A stretch of 64,000 bases of DNA. Origin: Serilophus lunatus (Eukaryota; Chordata; Aves; Passeriformes; Eurylaimidae). This document shows positions 1 through 13,597 of this stretch, in pieces. Location: assembly GCA_013399895.1 (NCBI GenBank), contig VXBA01002143.1:1522012-1586011 (forward strand), given 5' to 3'. Both the position numbers and the translations under genes were made by a program. Within the stretch, counting starts at the first letter, position 1, and the number at the start of each line of letters is the position of its first letter. The notes beneath the pieces were generated by a model, which saw nothing but the letters and a program-made list of their open reading frames with translations, searched no databases and was not told the DNA's origin.

Positions 1-2186
1 TCAGGCTTTCTAGCACTATGATTATTATTATCACTATTATTATTATTATCATTGTTGCTTTGTGGGCTGAGGGTTGCAGATCTCAAGAATAAAGCAGATG
101 TCAGCAGCTCTGAAGGATCCTATTCTATTACACAGCAGAACAAATGAGTATGTCAAGGAAGGGCTTTCCAATCTAACAAGAAAACAGCACAAACAGACAC
201 TAAATAAATAAATAAATAAACCCTGCGGGGACAGCCAGACTAGTTCTGATTAGATATTATGCTAACATGATGCCTACTTTCTACGCTAACAGTGTTTTAA
301 TACATTTAAATGATACTGGGGAAATAAGTCATGAAATAGGAGAAGAAGCCTTCATGTCAGAAATGATTAAGATTATCCAAGGAGGCCAGACTGCCTCTCT
401 CATGGAAACGCAGCTCACAGTGTGGGATTATGAATGTAGCCCAAACAGTATTTACACAGTGTGCTCGACTCAATCTTATTTCCTTTGCCAGTGATTGCTC
501 TTCCTGGCTGCTGGAAGAGCAGTCCAGCTGGTGAGGAGGAACCCAGCACCAGCATCTGCACCATGACAAAGTCTCAGCCTCTGCTGAAGCTCCAGGATGC
601 CCCTAGGTTTTGCAGGGATATGCCACAGGGATGATGCCCAAGCAGCCATAACAGAGACTGAAGTCAGCTGCCACATTGGTACTCTTGCTTGATGCTTGGA
701 GAGGGTACAATCCTGCCTCCTGCTTTCCTGCAGAGGGACCATGAGCTCTTTAGAAATACATTTTGCCACACTCCTCAGAGTATTCTCCCTAACTTTCTTA
801 GAAGGGACAAAACCAAGTTTTGCCTTACTCAACCTGTAGCCTTAAATCTTCCTCTTCTCCCCAGCTACTTCCCCATCCTCCCCCATTTCACAAGCAGGGA
901 GATCTCTTTTCTTCTGAAGGACTTGCCTAAAAAGTCTGAATATACTTGTCAAGCTTCATGCAGCGCTGAAACTGCAGCCTTGGGAGACCGTTCATCTCCC
1001 AAGTATTTGCACCCCTAGTAAGTGGCCATTTATTAGATGCAGTCTGTAATTTGCTTCCTCCTGTGACCAATTCTATAATTTTCCTTGAGATGACAAGCTC
1101 TGAATGAAAAGCATACTCATTTTGCATGTATAGCATATAAAATATGGATATGGTCATGAAATCTTGAATCCGTCAAGAAAGCAGAGACTTTTCCTGTTAG
1201 GACCTAAGGCTCTAAGGATCCAGGGCTGGGCTGGAGCCTCCATACCCTGTGAGCTGGAGTCTGCTCAGACACAGAGCAATGATACCAATCCCATTTACCA
1301 GTGACTTGATTCATTCAAGTGCTCTGGTAGATCAGCTTTGATGAGACCCACAGCATTAGTTTAAGAACTTCCTGATGACCCTCCTCCCATTACTCCCTTT
1401 GCAGAATCGGCAGATGGGAATGTGCATCCTCCTGTGGCTCTGCCATGGCAGAGTCTGGTGCATTAGCTTGAAAGCACTGAGACACCAGATGATGAACTGA
1501 AGCTGCTGAGACTTTCTGTTGCAGGGACAATGACTTGCGGCTGATGGACGAGGCAGACAGCTGGATATGAAAGTAGCCTAAACTGCCACAGAAAGACTTG
1601 CCAGCTCATCTGTCAACATTAAGAGAACAGTGAATCAGACTGCATTAACTTCTGCTCAATACTACAGAGCAGTAGTCAGGAAGATCATACTCACTATGCA
1701 TAGGGGTACAACTCAGTCCTCATTCTAAGAAACTATGGAGAACGTGAGCAGTGGGGAGGCCTTACCTGAGAAAACCAGAAGAGGACTTCAGGACAGCCTC
1801 GCATTCAACTTTATTTCTTTAAACCTGGAGTCTGAATACAAGCAAGCTATGGTCGATAGCAATCAAGAGTTCTTGCAGTCTAAAATCAACTCAGAGGTTT
1901 GATTTTTTTGTGGAGCTGAGGACTCGGAGATGCCATTTTTCATAAATGACCCTACAGAGACTATAGCTACCACCAGTCTGTGGAATAATTCCTTTGGGAA
2001 TCTCCTCCAAACCCTAAGGTCAGTGAATGACAACGTAAGTGGACCGGGAGTGTTAATCTTGTTTCATTTGAGAGAGCACCATTAATTACTGCTCTATCCT
2101 AAGCCATCTCATGGATGTAGGCAGAAAACCGTTCTGCTCAAAAAATTCTGGCATCTGAGTCTTGGTGGAGAAAGGGCTGAACTGGC
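1..2186. other. non-coding flank, no gene recognised
   Basis: No open frame here resembles a known protein and none is longer than about 120 codons. The only structure seen is low-complexity: an imperfect ATT/TTA run at about 21-52 and a short AATA run at about 203-221. It is treated as intergenic sequence upstream of NHLH2. Confidence 0.6.
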
Positions 2187-2600
2187 TCATAGAATCATAG
2201 AACCCTGTAATGGTTTGGGTTGGGAGGGACTTTAGATGTCATCTAGTTCTAGTGCCCCTGCCATGGGCAAGGACACCTTCCACAAGACCAGCTTGCTCAA
2301 AGCCTCTTTCAGCTGGATCTTGAACCTCCACAGATAGGGCATCCACAGCTTTTCTGGGCAACATGTTTCAGTGCCTCAGCACCTTCACATTAAAGAATTT
2401 TTACCTAATGTCTAATCTAAACTTACCCCCTGTAAGTTTGAAGCCATTCTCCCCTGTCCTATCACTGTGTGCCTTTATAAAAGTCCCTCTCCAGCTCTCT
2501 TGTAGCCCCTCTTAGGTCCTGGAAGATGCTATAAGGTTGCCTTGGGGCCTTCTCTTCTTCAGGCTGAACAAACCCCAATCATGTTCCCATTTGATCATGA
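2187..2600 (-). mobile_element. CR1 LINE fragment (3' end), minus orientation
   Basis: The block opens with TCATAGAATCATAG, the reverse complement of the ATTCTATG-type CR1 tail. It continues with hallmark phrases of the CR1 3' region read backwards: GGTTTGGGTTGGGAGGGAC, CATCTAGTTCTAGTGCCCC, then the stretch corresponding to CTGGGCAACATGTTTCAGTGCC and CTTCTTCAGGCTGAACAAACCC. It is a 5'-truncated, non-coding copy with moderate decay, typical of bird genomes. The inner end is approximate because similarity fades between about 2580 and 2620. Confidence 0.9.
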
Positions 2601-5600
2601 TTCCATCTGCCCTCTACCAGATTTCTTCAGTGCCTATAATTCACCCATACCCCATCTTCCCTTGCCCATAAAGCAAGATCAGTGAAGCTACTCACCTTTT
2701 AAAAGCACTTTGAGATCAATGGGTAGAAATCTTCCCTGTGAACCAGTGGTATTATATTGAAGTCATTCAACAAGAGTTTCTTGGGGCAATGGGATAAGAA
2801 TGCTGAAATGGAACTACACAGAGCTGAACATTTAACTACAATATGCAGAAATGGAAACATCTTCTCCCCCACAGCCTTCAACATCAGGCACTCTTCACCA
2901 CCTGGAAATGCACATACTTGCTAAGCCATATGGACTTTCAAGTGCTTTACAGCATCCTACTATGACTCTAGTCTTCCTAAAAATCTTGTCAGTAATTATG
3001 AACGATGAAATTACACTCCATCAAAATGGTGTAAGACAGTTCATATCTCGTAGAGTTTTGACCTCAGGACACTGCATACACATTTATACTTCTGTGCATA
3101 TAACTCTCTGCAAGCATAGTTTCAAATTCATCTGAACATCATGAGGGATAAAAGCACTTTTTTAAGGGATGCTGTAATTTTACATAATCATGACTCCAGA
3201 AGAAATCCACCTAACCACATATAAGTCTTATACTAAGCCTATAGAGATGAACACAGAAGTCACAGAAGGAGTAAATTAAAATGTGAATTGTAAGATGAAA
3301 TTTCATAGACATGCAATTGCTTTACTTTCCCCCCCTCCATCTTTAATTATAGCCCGAAAGTGGAGTTTTCTTGAGTAGACAAGCAGAAAATCTGGAGCCT
3401 GAGAGAAATCTAAAGAAGCTGCCTGCAAAATGTGCCTATCTGAATACATATGTACACATATATTTAGAGTTACTGCCCTAGGATGCTTCAATAGAGTTCC
3501 TATAAGCATCAAGCATTGTCCTAGATACAAATAGAAATGGTCTGAGTTCATGAGGAAATCCTGAAAAGGTAACAGAGGTTATCCTTCAGGGAGGCTGTGT
3601 TTTTGGCTTGGATTGAGTCCTGACCAGCCAGTCTTCTTATTAATACTTCTTCCCTTCAAACAAGGGACCACCCAAGTAGGCCATTTGAGAATAATTTATG
3701 ATGAACAGTAATAGATAATAGCGTGGGGAAATAAAAGGGGGGTGCATGCACGAAAGATAACTGTGGTCAACAGACAGATTTCATATTGAGAAAGATATGA
3801 GGAAGTATGTTCAAGAAGAGGATGCAAAACTAACTCTAGAGCCTACATCAGAAGCAGAGTTCAAAATCATGGGAACAGAAGGACCAGAGAACCAGAGGCC
3901 TGGAAGCTGAGGGAGAAGCAGCTTCTGAGGAGGTTAAAGCCTGCACATGGATGGACCTAGGATTTAATGGGATATAAGAATAGGATAGGATAGGATAGGA
4001 TAGGATAGGATAGGATAGGATAGGATAGGATAGGATAGGATAGGATAGGATAGGATAGGATAGGATATAAACCTCCATGGGAAAAGGATGCATTTTCAGA
4101 AACCTAATTGTATTCCCTGAAAAGATTTTGTTAGGGAAAAAAATTTGTTAGGCCTGAGTGACTTCTTGGAATAAATCAATTTGCTTCCTTTGCTAAGACT
4201 GACCATATAACTCAAAGAAGCCGACGTAAAGCCAGATACAGCTGGCTTGAGCTATAAAAGTGAAAAGAAAATGGTTGATCTTGAACAATCTGCACACTAG
4301 CAAAATCTTTTCTGCTCATTCTGGGCACTAAAGTTGTTTGAAGTTGCATTACACTTTTTTATTATTAATCAGCCAGTTTTAGTCCCTGTCTACAAGCGAG
4401 TGAGAACATAGGGAGCGCAACGAGCCAGGAAGTGTTACAACTTTCATTGTGCAAACAATGTTAGGGCTAACCCTAATTAACACTGGCCTTCCCTTTCCTG
4501 ACAGCACTTGTACAGGGAGATGAGACACACTCACCTTGCCTTACACTGTTTCCTCTGCATTAGTTTAGGAAATTCATCCTTTGGTGGGGACAGAACTGAG
4601 GTGCAAGGAGGCAAAATTTTTTGTTTGAGACCAGTTTCTGACCTGGTTGTGGATCTGGGCTTAGACTCAAGAAGTCCCGGCTTCCACTTCATCCAGTATC
4701 ACCCTCAGAAACTTATGGAGCTCCCATCTAGGCATAAAACTACTGAAATGGAAGAATGAACAAGCAGACACTTTGGGAGCTGACTGTGCCAAGCGTGGAA
4801 AAAGAGGGCTACACGGTATAACCAAAAGCACCCTTATGTCACTTCATCTTGAAGAGCACATCGTTGTCCTGTCCCCACCACAAATGACATTGTTGCAGAA
4901 GAAGGGCAACAAAATTGGACAAGGTATGCAACTGATCCTGTGAAAATTACTACATGGATAAAGTATCAAGTAACTCCATAGACTTGGTGGTGTTGTGAGT
5001 GGAAAAGAGGCTATTGGAAAGAAAGATGTGATAGAGGTGTACAAAAGTAGGAAGAGTGGAAAAGCTAAGGCATAGAAAGAGAAGGGTAGATAATGGTTGT
5101 TCGTTGTTCCTAGAAATCAAGAAGTAGGAGGCAAATGAAATACAGCATGTTCAGAACAAAAGGAAGTGGTTGGGTGGATGTAATTTAAAAAAAAAAATTA
5201 GTTGAACAAATTAATGGAAAATAAATCCTTCTGGGATTGTTACCTTCCCCAAAACCCTTTTGACCTCAGGAAAAAAAAACAGTTTGCTAGAAGACAGGAG
5301 ATCAAGCTTGGTGAGGTTAGTCACCTGTTTCTCACTCTCCTCCTCTAAACCTCTATTTCAAACCGGTGTCAATATGGGGCAAGGCAGCCTTTTGACATGG
5401 TACCACAGAGCCATTCAGGTGTCTTTAGACTAATGAGTAGCTCCTCTTCCACCTGCCTGTCTGATTAAACTGCTCCTGAAGAGTGCTTACCTGGTTTCCA
5501 TAGGCCATTTGCAGTATGAGATAAACCTTAAAATGACATTTATGGTTGCCTGGTTGCTAGGTGGCCAATGTGTCACTCCTACAGACATGCTTTTAACCTT

Positions 5601-8600
5601 TGAACCCTGTTTCATATGGGCATATCCTATTTTCACACTGCAACACTAGACACTGGCATCAGCATCTGTGAGAGGGCTCAGTGCACTCACCAGTGGGATG
5701 CTGATACCAGTCATGGCTGGGGAAAGGGCACTGAACGGGCAGATCACCTGGATCTTCCAGCAATGCCATTCTTACACCGCATGTATCGAACAGCAAAGTT
5801 CTTCTTCCCTAGTCATCTGGCCTAAGGTGCCCAGTAATGATCACTGGGTTTTGTTTTACAAGTTCTACTTCCAAGTGGAGAAAGGAGACCTCAGGGCTGG
5901 AGCGCTCAGCATCAACAGAGGAACAAATATCTGCTTATAGAGTGCAGGTGGCTTCAAAATCCTATTTTTTTTTTGTTCCTTTTTCATGCTTTCATCCAGA
6001 AAGAGCATTCCCCATGGCTACACAGAGAGACATCAGATTTAAAAATAGCCAAGTTCCACCTCGACTGTGGGGGAGTGAAAGACAGAAGACAGATGCATTG
6101 GCTGCCAGCTAGACTTGACATCCACTTTTTCTTTCCTCACCCTGGCAGCCAGCAGTTGCACACATGTGCACAGGTAAGGTCCTTGGTGGCAGAGCACACA
6201 GTGTCTGCCTCCCTCTCAATTCACTAACTGCTGCCTCGCAGCCACGTGTGTTTGGGAACCACATAAGCCCACACCCTCCATTTAGTACATCGTGCCTGTA
6301 TAAAAATCACTGAGTTCCTCCTATTTGCCCTGCTTAATTCACTACTCACTAGCCATTTCTGTGTGCGGATTGTTACCGAGTTCCATTGTAAAGGTTAACA
6401 CATCTCTGTTTCTGGCTCATTTTATTAACTCCTTTAGTGCCTACTCCACAGGGACATGTTCCATGGCTCCAACCTATATAACAAATATGCGCTCTTGTAC
6501 ATGACTGGTCTTATTTTCAGACTCTGGCCCAGGTCAGTTTAAGGTGTTCAGATGTTTGCAAGTAGCCAGGCCTTGGTCTTGCTTCCTTCCCACTACCCAG
6601 GCTGCAGGAGATTCCTCCTCTTCTCCTTAGCTGGCTATAATCCACCCTCTGTTTATGCTTTCAACCAGATGCATTCATTCAAAACATACGGCACTACTGC
6701 CCACATACTCAACACTATTCTTCATGTACTCATCAGCAGTAGAAGCCACAGTAGCTCAGCAAACTTGGCTAATTTATTTGCAAACATGTTTTACAAGCAT
6801 CGTTTTATGCATTTACCTAAATTGCAGAGAAGTCCTTTCTGTGGGAAATTACATTAATTCAAACAGGAACTTGACAAATTCAGAGAAGGAAAGTTCATCC
6901 AGTGCATTAAACTTTAATTAACTGGATGTCAGGAGAATATTTGAGTGCGGTATCACTGTAGATTTATGTTATTCTCATAGGTTTCCCACTCACCCTTTTT
7001 TGGTACTGCTGAAAACAAGATACCTTTAGTCTGACCCACTGTGGCCATTCTTCAATTCTTATATGTGTTTTTTATAATTTAAGTGTGATATGATTTCTAA
7101 TACACCTGTCCCAGGAGCATCCAGGCTGCATTAAAATATTACAGACAAACTATAAAGCATGATATGTGTTTCTTGTTCTATATTCAGAGCTTGGCATGCT
7201 AAGCATGACATTTCTGGGCTAGGATTATGGACAGGAGGAATTGGAAATATCCCAGATCAGAAAGTAAAAAAGTACCTTAAGTACTTTTTTTACCTTAAAA
7301 GTAAAGCAGGATTGGTCTCTTCTGCATAAGGACAAGGCATTGAAACTTGTTCAGTTTAACAAAAAGAAGGCTGCAGAATTGATATGGCCACTGCTAATGA
7401 ATACTAACCTAGGAAGGACCAACAGATGTCTGCATTTACTCAGGCATGTCTTCTCTTTCTGCCTGAAATGTTTGCCCAGGTGGAATTTTCCCATTTGTCC
7501 AAAATTTCCAGACATCTGACCAGAGCAGCAGCAACGACTATGCTCTGCATGACCGGAAAGTCCAAGCTAATAACTGGTGCACACAGGCATATCAGTTGCA
7601 CAGCACGCATACATACACCTGTTTACAAAATCCCTACCTAAACTTGATAACATAATAATGGAGAATTCTTAGTCCAGGGAGCCAAGACACAACAAAATCC
7701 CATGGCTGGATGCCGAGGGTGTGCACACTCATTTTTCACATAAGTGTTTTCACAACAGTGGGGATAAACAGCTGGTGGGGTAACTTGCCAAGGATCAATA
7801 GTGAATCCTCCAACACCATCAATGTTTAGATCAAGCATGTGCATAATTTCTGAAAAATGCTTGCTCATTCATATGAGAAGTGAATAGGGAAGTCCTGTGG
7901 CCTTCAGCCTACAGAGAGATGCTCACAGTTGTCCCTTCTGCCTTTAAAAACTCCTCATCATTCTCCATTTCTCGAGACACCTTACCCTCATGAGAGCTCT
8001 GAATATTAACTGACACTGCAAGGACTATCTTTGCAGATTTCAAGACAATATGTCAGTGAAGAGTCATGAACACCCTCATGATCATACCTGGTTCTTTACA
8101 GGAGCAGCTGGAGCTCAATTTTAGTGTCATGGCTCCTGTAGTCCAGCAAGCAAAGGAAAAGATTAAGACTGAAACAGAGACCGAGGAACGTGAGCCAAAG
8201 GTGGCAAGTAGAAAAAAAGAATCAGGTTTTTGTCCAAAAGCCATATATTTCAACTGGGGACTACTGGTTTAACATAGGAGCCAGTCCCAGAGAAGTCACA
8301 CTCGTATTTGCAAGGAAGCAGGAGAAGGATCCTGCCTGTCCTGCAAACACTGGCGGACCTCAGCTGGGGTGTACTTGCATCCAGACCTGGTGGCCCTGGT
8401 ACCTCTGTTCGTGGTCCCAAGGGAAACTATTTTTTTTTCACCTTCCCCAGTTGCAGGCTGTTCCTGCCAGCAGCCTCAAAGCTCCTGATGTTATTAAAAC
8501 TGCCTCAGGGAAAGTAAATATGACCAGTGGAAAACAAAAAATATTACCCAAATGTCCAAGGAAACCATGAACAGAGGGACTGAGCTACATCCAGCACAGA

Positions 8601-11600
8601 TTTTTCAAAAGGACAAGGATTTTCATGGCTCAGTGTTCTAATTTGTTTGACCGTTTATTTCCAAGGAACACATCCAAGAGTGACAAGCTCCATTTATTTC
8701 AATGGGCAGCATATGCCAGCAACGTGAATGGCGTAAGCTATAAAAGAGAATGGATGTTCTCAAGCATCCTAGAAAGCTGTCCTTTCAAAAGATAGAGAAC
8801 ATGTAGGTAATGGAAGTTTAGCTCTGCTCTGACAAGCAACACCATAAAAGTGGCATTGTGGGTTCTCATGTTTGATGTCTCCCCGTGTCATCCCCCTGAG
8901 ATTTGCTCAGGCTGCAAGTGAAAAATTATTTTCCTAATACCTGGTCCAGTGCTGAAGAAAGCAGCTGGATTCTTTCATTATTCTACTTTGCCAGGCCAGA
9001 AGGACATCTTGGGACAAATGTCCACTTCAGGCTGTTAGAGCTACAGCCTTTCAGAGTTTTAGGGGGTACACAACAACCAAGACTATTCTCACAAATTACA
9101 TCACCTTCGAATCATCATGTGACGTGAATGACACAAGAAAGAGCCTTCTCTCTGTAAGATACCATCACATGGCAGCACTGTTTTCAGTCTTGTCTCTCCC
9201 TACTACATCCTGAAGGCAATCCTCTTCTGAATCTCGCCTTTCCAAAGCCCAGTCCCACTGGCCCCCCAAAAACCCTGAGGCTCCCCAACAAATTCAGCAT
9301 CATTTATGGCTTGATATTGAGTGGTGGCCTGTGACACTTTGCTGACTTTTTGCTTTAATGAATTAACTGGTATTGCTTCTATGCTAGGTCTTATCTAGTG
9401 AGCAGTCCTGTTCATAAGGTTTTATTGGGTTGTCAGCAAGTCCTGTAAGTCAAAGAGTGATTTTCTTCTCGATTTTCAATGAGATAGCCCCTAAAAAGTT
9501 GGGTTGTGGCTTTATTGATATTGAATCTTTCTCTGGACACCTTTCATTCTCATTAAACTTAAGAGGTTGCTGGGAGGGGGAAAAGTGCAGTGTGAGCTGC
9601 GATGCTGTCCACTGGAAACCATCTCTGCTTTTCCTCTACCGCCAATCCTGAGAGCAATGTCTCAAGCCAAGTAAAGAGGAAGAGATGCTTATAGTTCCCT
9701 TTACAGCCCTCCAGCATAGTGAAATATAATCCCAGCTTCTCCTGGAGGAGATGTATGTCTACCTGTTCTTCAAGACTCACTGTCATGGATTTAGTTTGCA
9801 GTAAGGCCACAGCAGTACAAAATCTGTGGATGTCCCTGTTGGGCCTCTGTTTTTCCCATTCACTTTTTCTGCATCAGGTACAGCTTATAGATTGCCATTT
9901 GACCTTTTACAGAGAAGCCAAACCAATGTTATTCACGGCATTGAGGTCATCTTTGATACCATTTGGGAATCTCAGTTTGCCTTGATGCCACAGTGGTACT
10001 TGCTTATTGAAGAGACCAACCATAGACTTGCACTGGCCATGCCTGTATTGGGGGATGCAAATCATAAGGTGTCCTTTCATCTATGCAGCTTCCTTTGGGA
10101 CCATACTGATTCCCAACATGCAGGTCTCCACTTGTGAACTATTTCCTAAGGAAAAGGCACAAAGAGCTTGAAGATGGTTAGTCATCCTCCCTTTGTCAAA
10201 GTAGAACTTCTAGTTTCCATTAATCGCACTTTTGCCCCTTGTTTTCTGATTGTTTCTGGTGACTTCCACACCTGGACCAGTTGGCTCTGTGAATGTTGAT
10301 CTCTTGAAACCAGCCTCTTCCTCTAGATGTGAGTGTGAGAGGTGGGAGACCCCTCTGCTGGGAGATTTGGCCCTGCTTTTGAGCTTTGGGGCTTTGTCTG
10401 CTCAGAGAAGAGCCAGGCTGTCAGCTCCAGCATTTCTTATTGCCTTTTTAAGGCTAAAGATACAGAGAAGTGTCACAGTATCCCAAAAGTGAGGTTTGGG
10501 TAGACACCCCAGGCTTGGCATGCATGCCCAGGGCAAGGTGGGAGCCTCTAGATTTAACACATCTGGGAGGAAAGCAGTGGGGTAATCACATCCTGGTGGC
10601 AGTAACCACTGCTTTATGAGGTGACAGAAATGTCCATCATTACTGAAGGGCAGTGAGAAGCAACTGTTTGGTGATTTCCTGGAAATTGAAAGTAAAAAGC
10701 AAACCATATGATGACAGCATCTGTAGCAGAGATCAGGGTGGCTTGCATGAATTACCAGATTCCTGGCTATTGTCTATGGCAGCCTTAGCCAGCTTCTTAT
10801 TCCAACACCTGCAACTTCTGTGGGCTGAGACCTCAAACTTACACCTTGAGGAGTGCTGCAAGTCAGAGCCCTCAGCACTAAGCATTTGTCAAATAAGAGC
10901 TGGAGAAGGTCTCCTTCACAGCTTTCTCACTGAAGTGTGAGATGGTGTTCATTTGATGGAATGGGACCTTGAGTCTTGCAACGTGGAGCACAGTGACCTT
11001 GAACTGCTCAGGTCCTGATTGCCAAAGAACACTTGTGAAGATTAGCAGAAAGCTGAGCTTAATGGAGATGTGTCACAACCTCAGTGATTTGCATCTGGAT
11101 CTTCCTGGCATGTCCCATTGCAGCCAAAGATAGTTTAGCCAAGCACCTCCAGAAGCCCTGCTGGGATCATGTTGGACATCCAGGAAACCAGTGCTGGTGT
11201 GTGGGGTCAGAGCACCTACACAAGTGATAGCCTCTTGATGCCTTGGAGACTTGCTATGAGCAGGGGAAGGGAGATAAATCCCTAAATTTCCCTGGGAGAA
11301 ATGTTCATGAGGATCCAATTCCGAGCATTTCTTCTCCTAGTGGACCAGGTGACAAGCAGGGAGATTGTATTCTTTGCTTAAGTATCTACCATTTTCAAAG
11401 AAATAGACAAAATCCAAAATTATTCGGACATGCTACTCATTCTCGTTAAGGTCCTGTAAATCATATTAAGTAGAGAATCTTTCCCCATTCAGATCTCCCA
11501 GCCTGTTGCATATGTGTGAACTGCAGGGATCTCTGCAAATGTTTTCCTGCCACCTTGCTCCCACCCATCTTGCTGATGGGACCCAGAACAACCCTCTGAA

Positions 11601-12030
11601 CTGCTGATGAGTAGCAGTTCTGCTCTGTCTTTCTCACGTCCCCCAAGCACAAGCTTCTGGCAAAGAAAAGTCTCTGTGGAGGATGACTATTACACCAAGA
11701 GAAGTGGCTACAGCCCCCATTTGAAGGGGTCTTCAGAGAGGAGAAGGGGCTGTCATCTGGGACAGGCTGGGGCAGCAAGAGGGGTCACTCTGGTCATAGG
11801 CATCCCCTGGCTCTGGAGTGAAGGGGCCTGGATCCATCCAGCCTCTTGTGAATAGAAAAGCCACAGACTCATGGCTGGCTCGCTCATCTCATTGTCTGTG
11901 AACCAGAGCAGGGGGGGCAGGGGGTAAAGGGACTAGGGGTGCCTTTCTTGCCCCCCTGGCTCTGACAGGTCCATGCCTTCTGTGCATTGGGATTGGGGGT
12001 GGTAGGAGACAGGGCAGGGGGACCACCAAA
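2601..12030. other. long intergenic spacer upstream of NHLH2
   Basis: About 9.4 kb in which I recognise no gene, RNA gene or CR1 copy. The open frames are short (at most about 126 codons), overlap one another on both strands and resemble nothing known. The one clear repeat is the pentanucleotide array at 3981-4067. A small AT-rich inverted repeat lies at 7266-7291. Distal regulatory elements of NHLH2 may lie here but cannot be identified without cross-species alignment. Confidence 0.55.
3981..4067. repeat. (TAGGA)n pentanucleotide microsatellite
   Basis: About 17 uninterrupted head-to-tail copies of TAGGA (equivalently ATCCT on the other strand). Translating the minus strand gives an artificial LSYPI repeat, which is why an open frame appears here. 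The lack of interruptions implies recent expansion and probable length polymorphism. Confidence 0.97.
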
Positions 12031-12480
12031 ATAAACGAACTAAAAAGCTAGTCTGATGATTCTCCACATGCTCGGTGTACATGATGCAAATTGATGTTTA
12101 AAGCTTATTTATTATCTTACATGCGAAATGCCAGCGGTGTTTTTCTAGATCAGTGGGTATCCGATATTTGAGGGGGGGGCAGACGACGGCAGTAGGAGCG
12201 AGCATGTCTAGAGACTGTATATCCAGAGGCAAGGGTTTATATCATGGGCTGCTCTCGACTGTTATAATTTGTGGCACAGATTCAGCGAGAATCTGATCTG
12301 CTGAAAATATTTGGGCTGTGAAAACTCCCACACTGTGACAGATGTCAAGTCCAATTAAGTGACTCGTGTCCAGGTTTCTGTCCAATAGGCTTTCCCATTA
12401 AATATCAATTTAAGAGGGAAAAAATGCCGCCCCCTTTTCTCCGAGCCTTTATCTCTTCCGACCATCTCTAGGCGAAACCC
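12031..12480. promoter_or_regulatory. candidate upstream control block of NHLH2
   Basis: Next to the CpG-rich promoter lies about 450 bp that differs from the spacer to its left. It keeps CpG dinucleotides in an otherwise AT-rich context (for example GACGACGGCAG near 12182). It contains two CCAAT pentamers (12351-12355 and 12382-12386) and AT-rich runs such as ATTGATGTTTAAAGC suited to homeodomain or forkhead factors. Composition and position suggest a proximal enhancer or distal promoter. This is inference; no conservation data were available. Confidence 0.35.
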
Positions 12481-12839
12481 TTTGATACCAGAAGTGGATC
12501 CGCACACATTCAGCTCTGTCTGTCTATCTGTCTCGCCCTTGCCACCTTCCGCACCCCTCCTTGGCTTCTTTGCCACTCCGGGAGGGGTGGAAGGAGGAAC
12601 TGCACTTTCTTTTTGTGCATGTGAGCGTACCTTTTCCTGCACCGCCGTTATCTCTCGCAGCCGCTCCGAACCCGCGCCGAGATTTTCGTTTGTTTTGTTT
12701 TTCTTTTTCACCGTTCGCATATTTTCCTTTATTCTCACTGGAAAGATGCAGGAGGAGTTAGGAAGCTCAGGGACGAATGGGGGTTTCGTTTATCCTTTTT
12801 TTTCCTCCCTTCGCCAGCTCTTGAAGGACTAGAAGAAGA

Positions 12840-13330
12840 ACTAAACCAAACATTCATTTTCCGACGGCGTCTCCCCTCCTCTCGCCCCTCTCCGCCGGAC
12901 CGGTGAATTAACAAAACGGCGCGTTATACCCCAAAAAAATAAGAGAATAGAGAAGAAAGGAGGGAGCGACGCATTGTTACCCCGACCCGCGGCGTGCCTG
13001 CTCGCCGGGCCGCGGCGGAACAAAGCCGGCAGCGCCGCGCAGGGCTCCGCGCCCCGGGCTCCGCGTCCGGCCCGGCCCGGCCCGGGAGCGGCGGGGCCGC
13101 CGCGGGGAACGAGAGAGCCGATAATCCCGGACCGTGCCGGTGCTGTTGCAGCATCCCTTTTGTTATTTATCGCGTCGGAGGAGAGGAGGAAGAAAAGCGG
13201 GGGAAACGGCACTTTCCCCTTGTAAAACTGACTGGGCGCAGCCGCCGGTGCGCTGCATCCAGCGGCCCCGAATAAACGGGAGGAGGAGGGCTTTGATGGG
13301 GGAAACGCTTTTTCTCCCCTGATGCATCGT
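12840..13330 (+). promoter_or_regulatory. NHLH2: CpG-rich promoter region of NHLH2
   Basis: From about 12.84 to 13.33 kb the sequence becomes very GC- and CpG-rich (for example around 12985-13100) in a window that is otherwise CpG-poor. It lies just upstream of a consensus splice donor at 13598 that can pair with the acceptor before the NHLH2 coding exon. No canonical TATA box is evident, as expected for a CpG-island promoter of a developmental transcription factor. The transcription start is not resolved. Short open frames on both strands here are by-products of high GC. Confidence 0.6.
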
Positions 13331-13597
13331 AAGTAACTTAAGTTGTTATTTTTACTCTGCGAACAAACACGGCGGTAACATCTCCCATCTCTGGAGCGCT
13401 GGAGGCTGCGGCGAGGGATGAGATCTGCCTTTCCCCATCCGAGTTGGACACTTTTTCTCTCGTAATTAATTTGATTTGACTTTGATTTTTTTTAATTTGT
13501 CCATGCTCCGCTCCTGGAGGGTCATTTGAACTGTAAAGGAATCGCCGAGGGGGCGAGGGGACTTGGAGAGACAGGCTGTCCAAACGACTCCACCGAG
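13331..13597 (+). other. NHLH2: probable NHLH2 5'UTR exon (start uncertain)
   Basis: The sequence CACCGAG|GTAAGC places a strong splice donor at 13598 (GT at 13598-13599). An exon ending at 13597 would be a non-coding leader exon joined to the acceptor at 15460. The left boundary given is only the edge of the CpG island; the real start may lie within the island. The exon rests on splice-site consensus and position, without transcript evidence. Confidence 0.4.

Noticed and set aside
3981..4067. Possible CRISPR-like repeat array
   Set aside because: The unit is only 5 bp with no spacers, and the window is vertebrate DNA.
3848..4093. LSYPI-repeat protein
   Set aside because: Pure translation of the TAGGA microsatellite.
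4880..5050. Possible old CR1 trace (GAAGAAGGGCAACAAAATTGG)
   Set aside because: A single short match to a common CR1 phrase without supporting neighbouring phrases; not enough to call.
12482..13322. Several 60-127-codon frames in the NHLH2 CpG island
   Set aside because: They overlap on both strands in a stop-poor GC-rich region and have no recognisable content; the region is better explained as promoter and leader exon.
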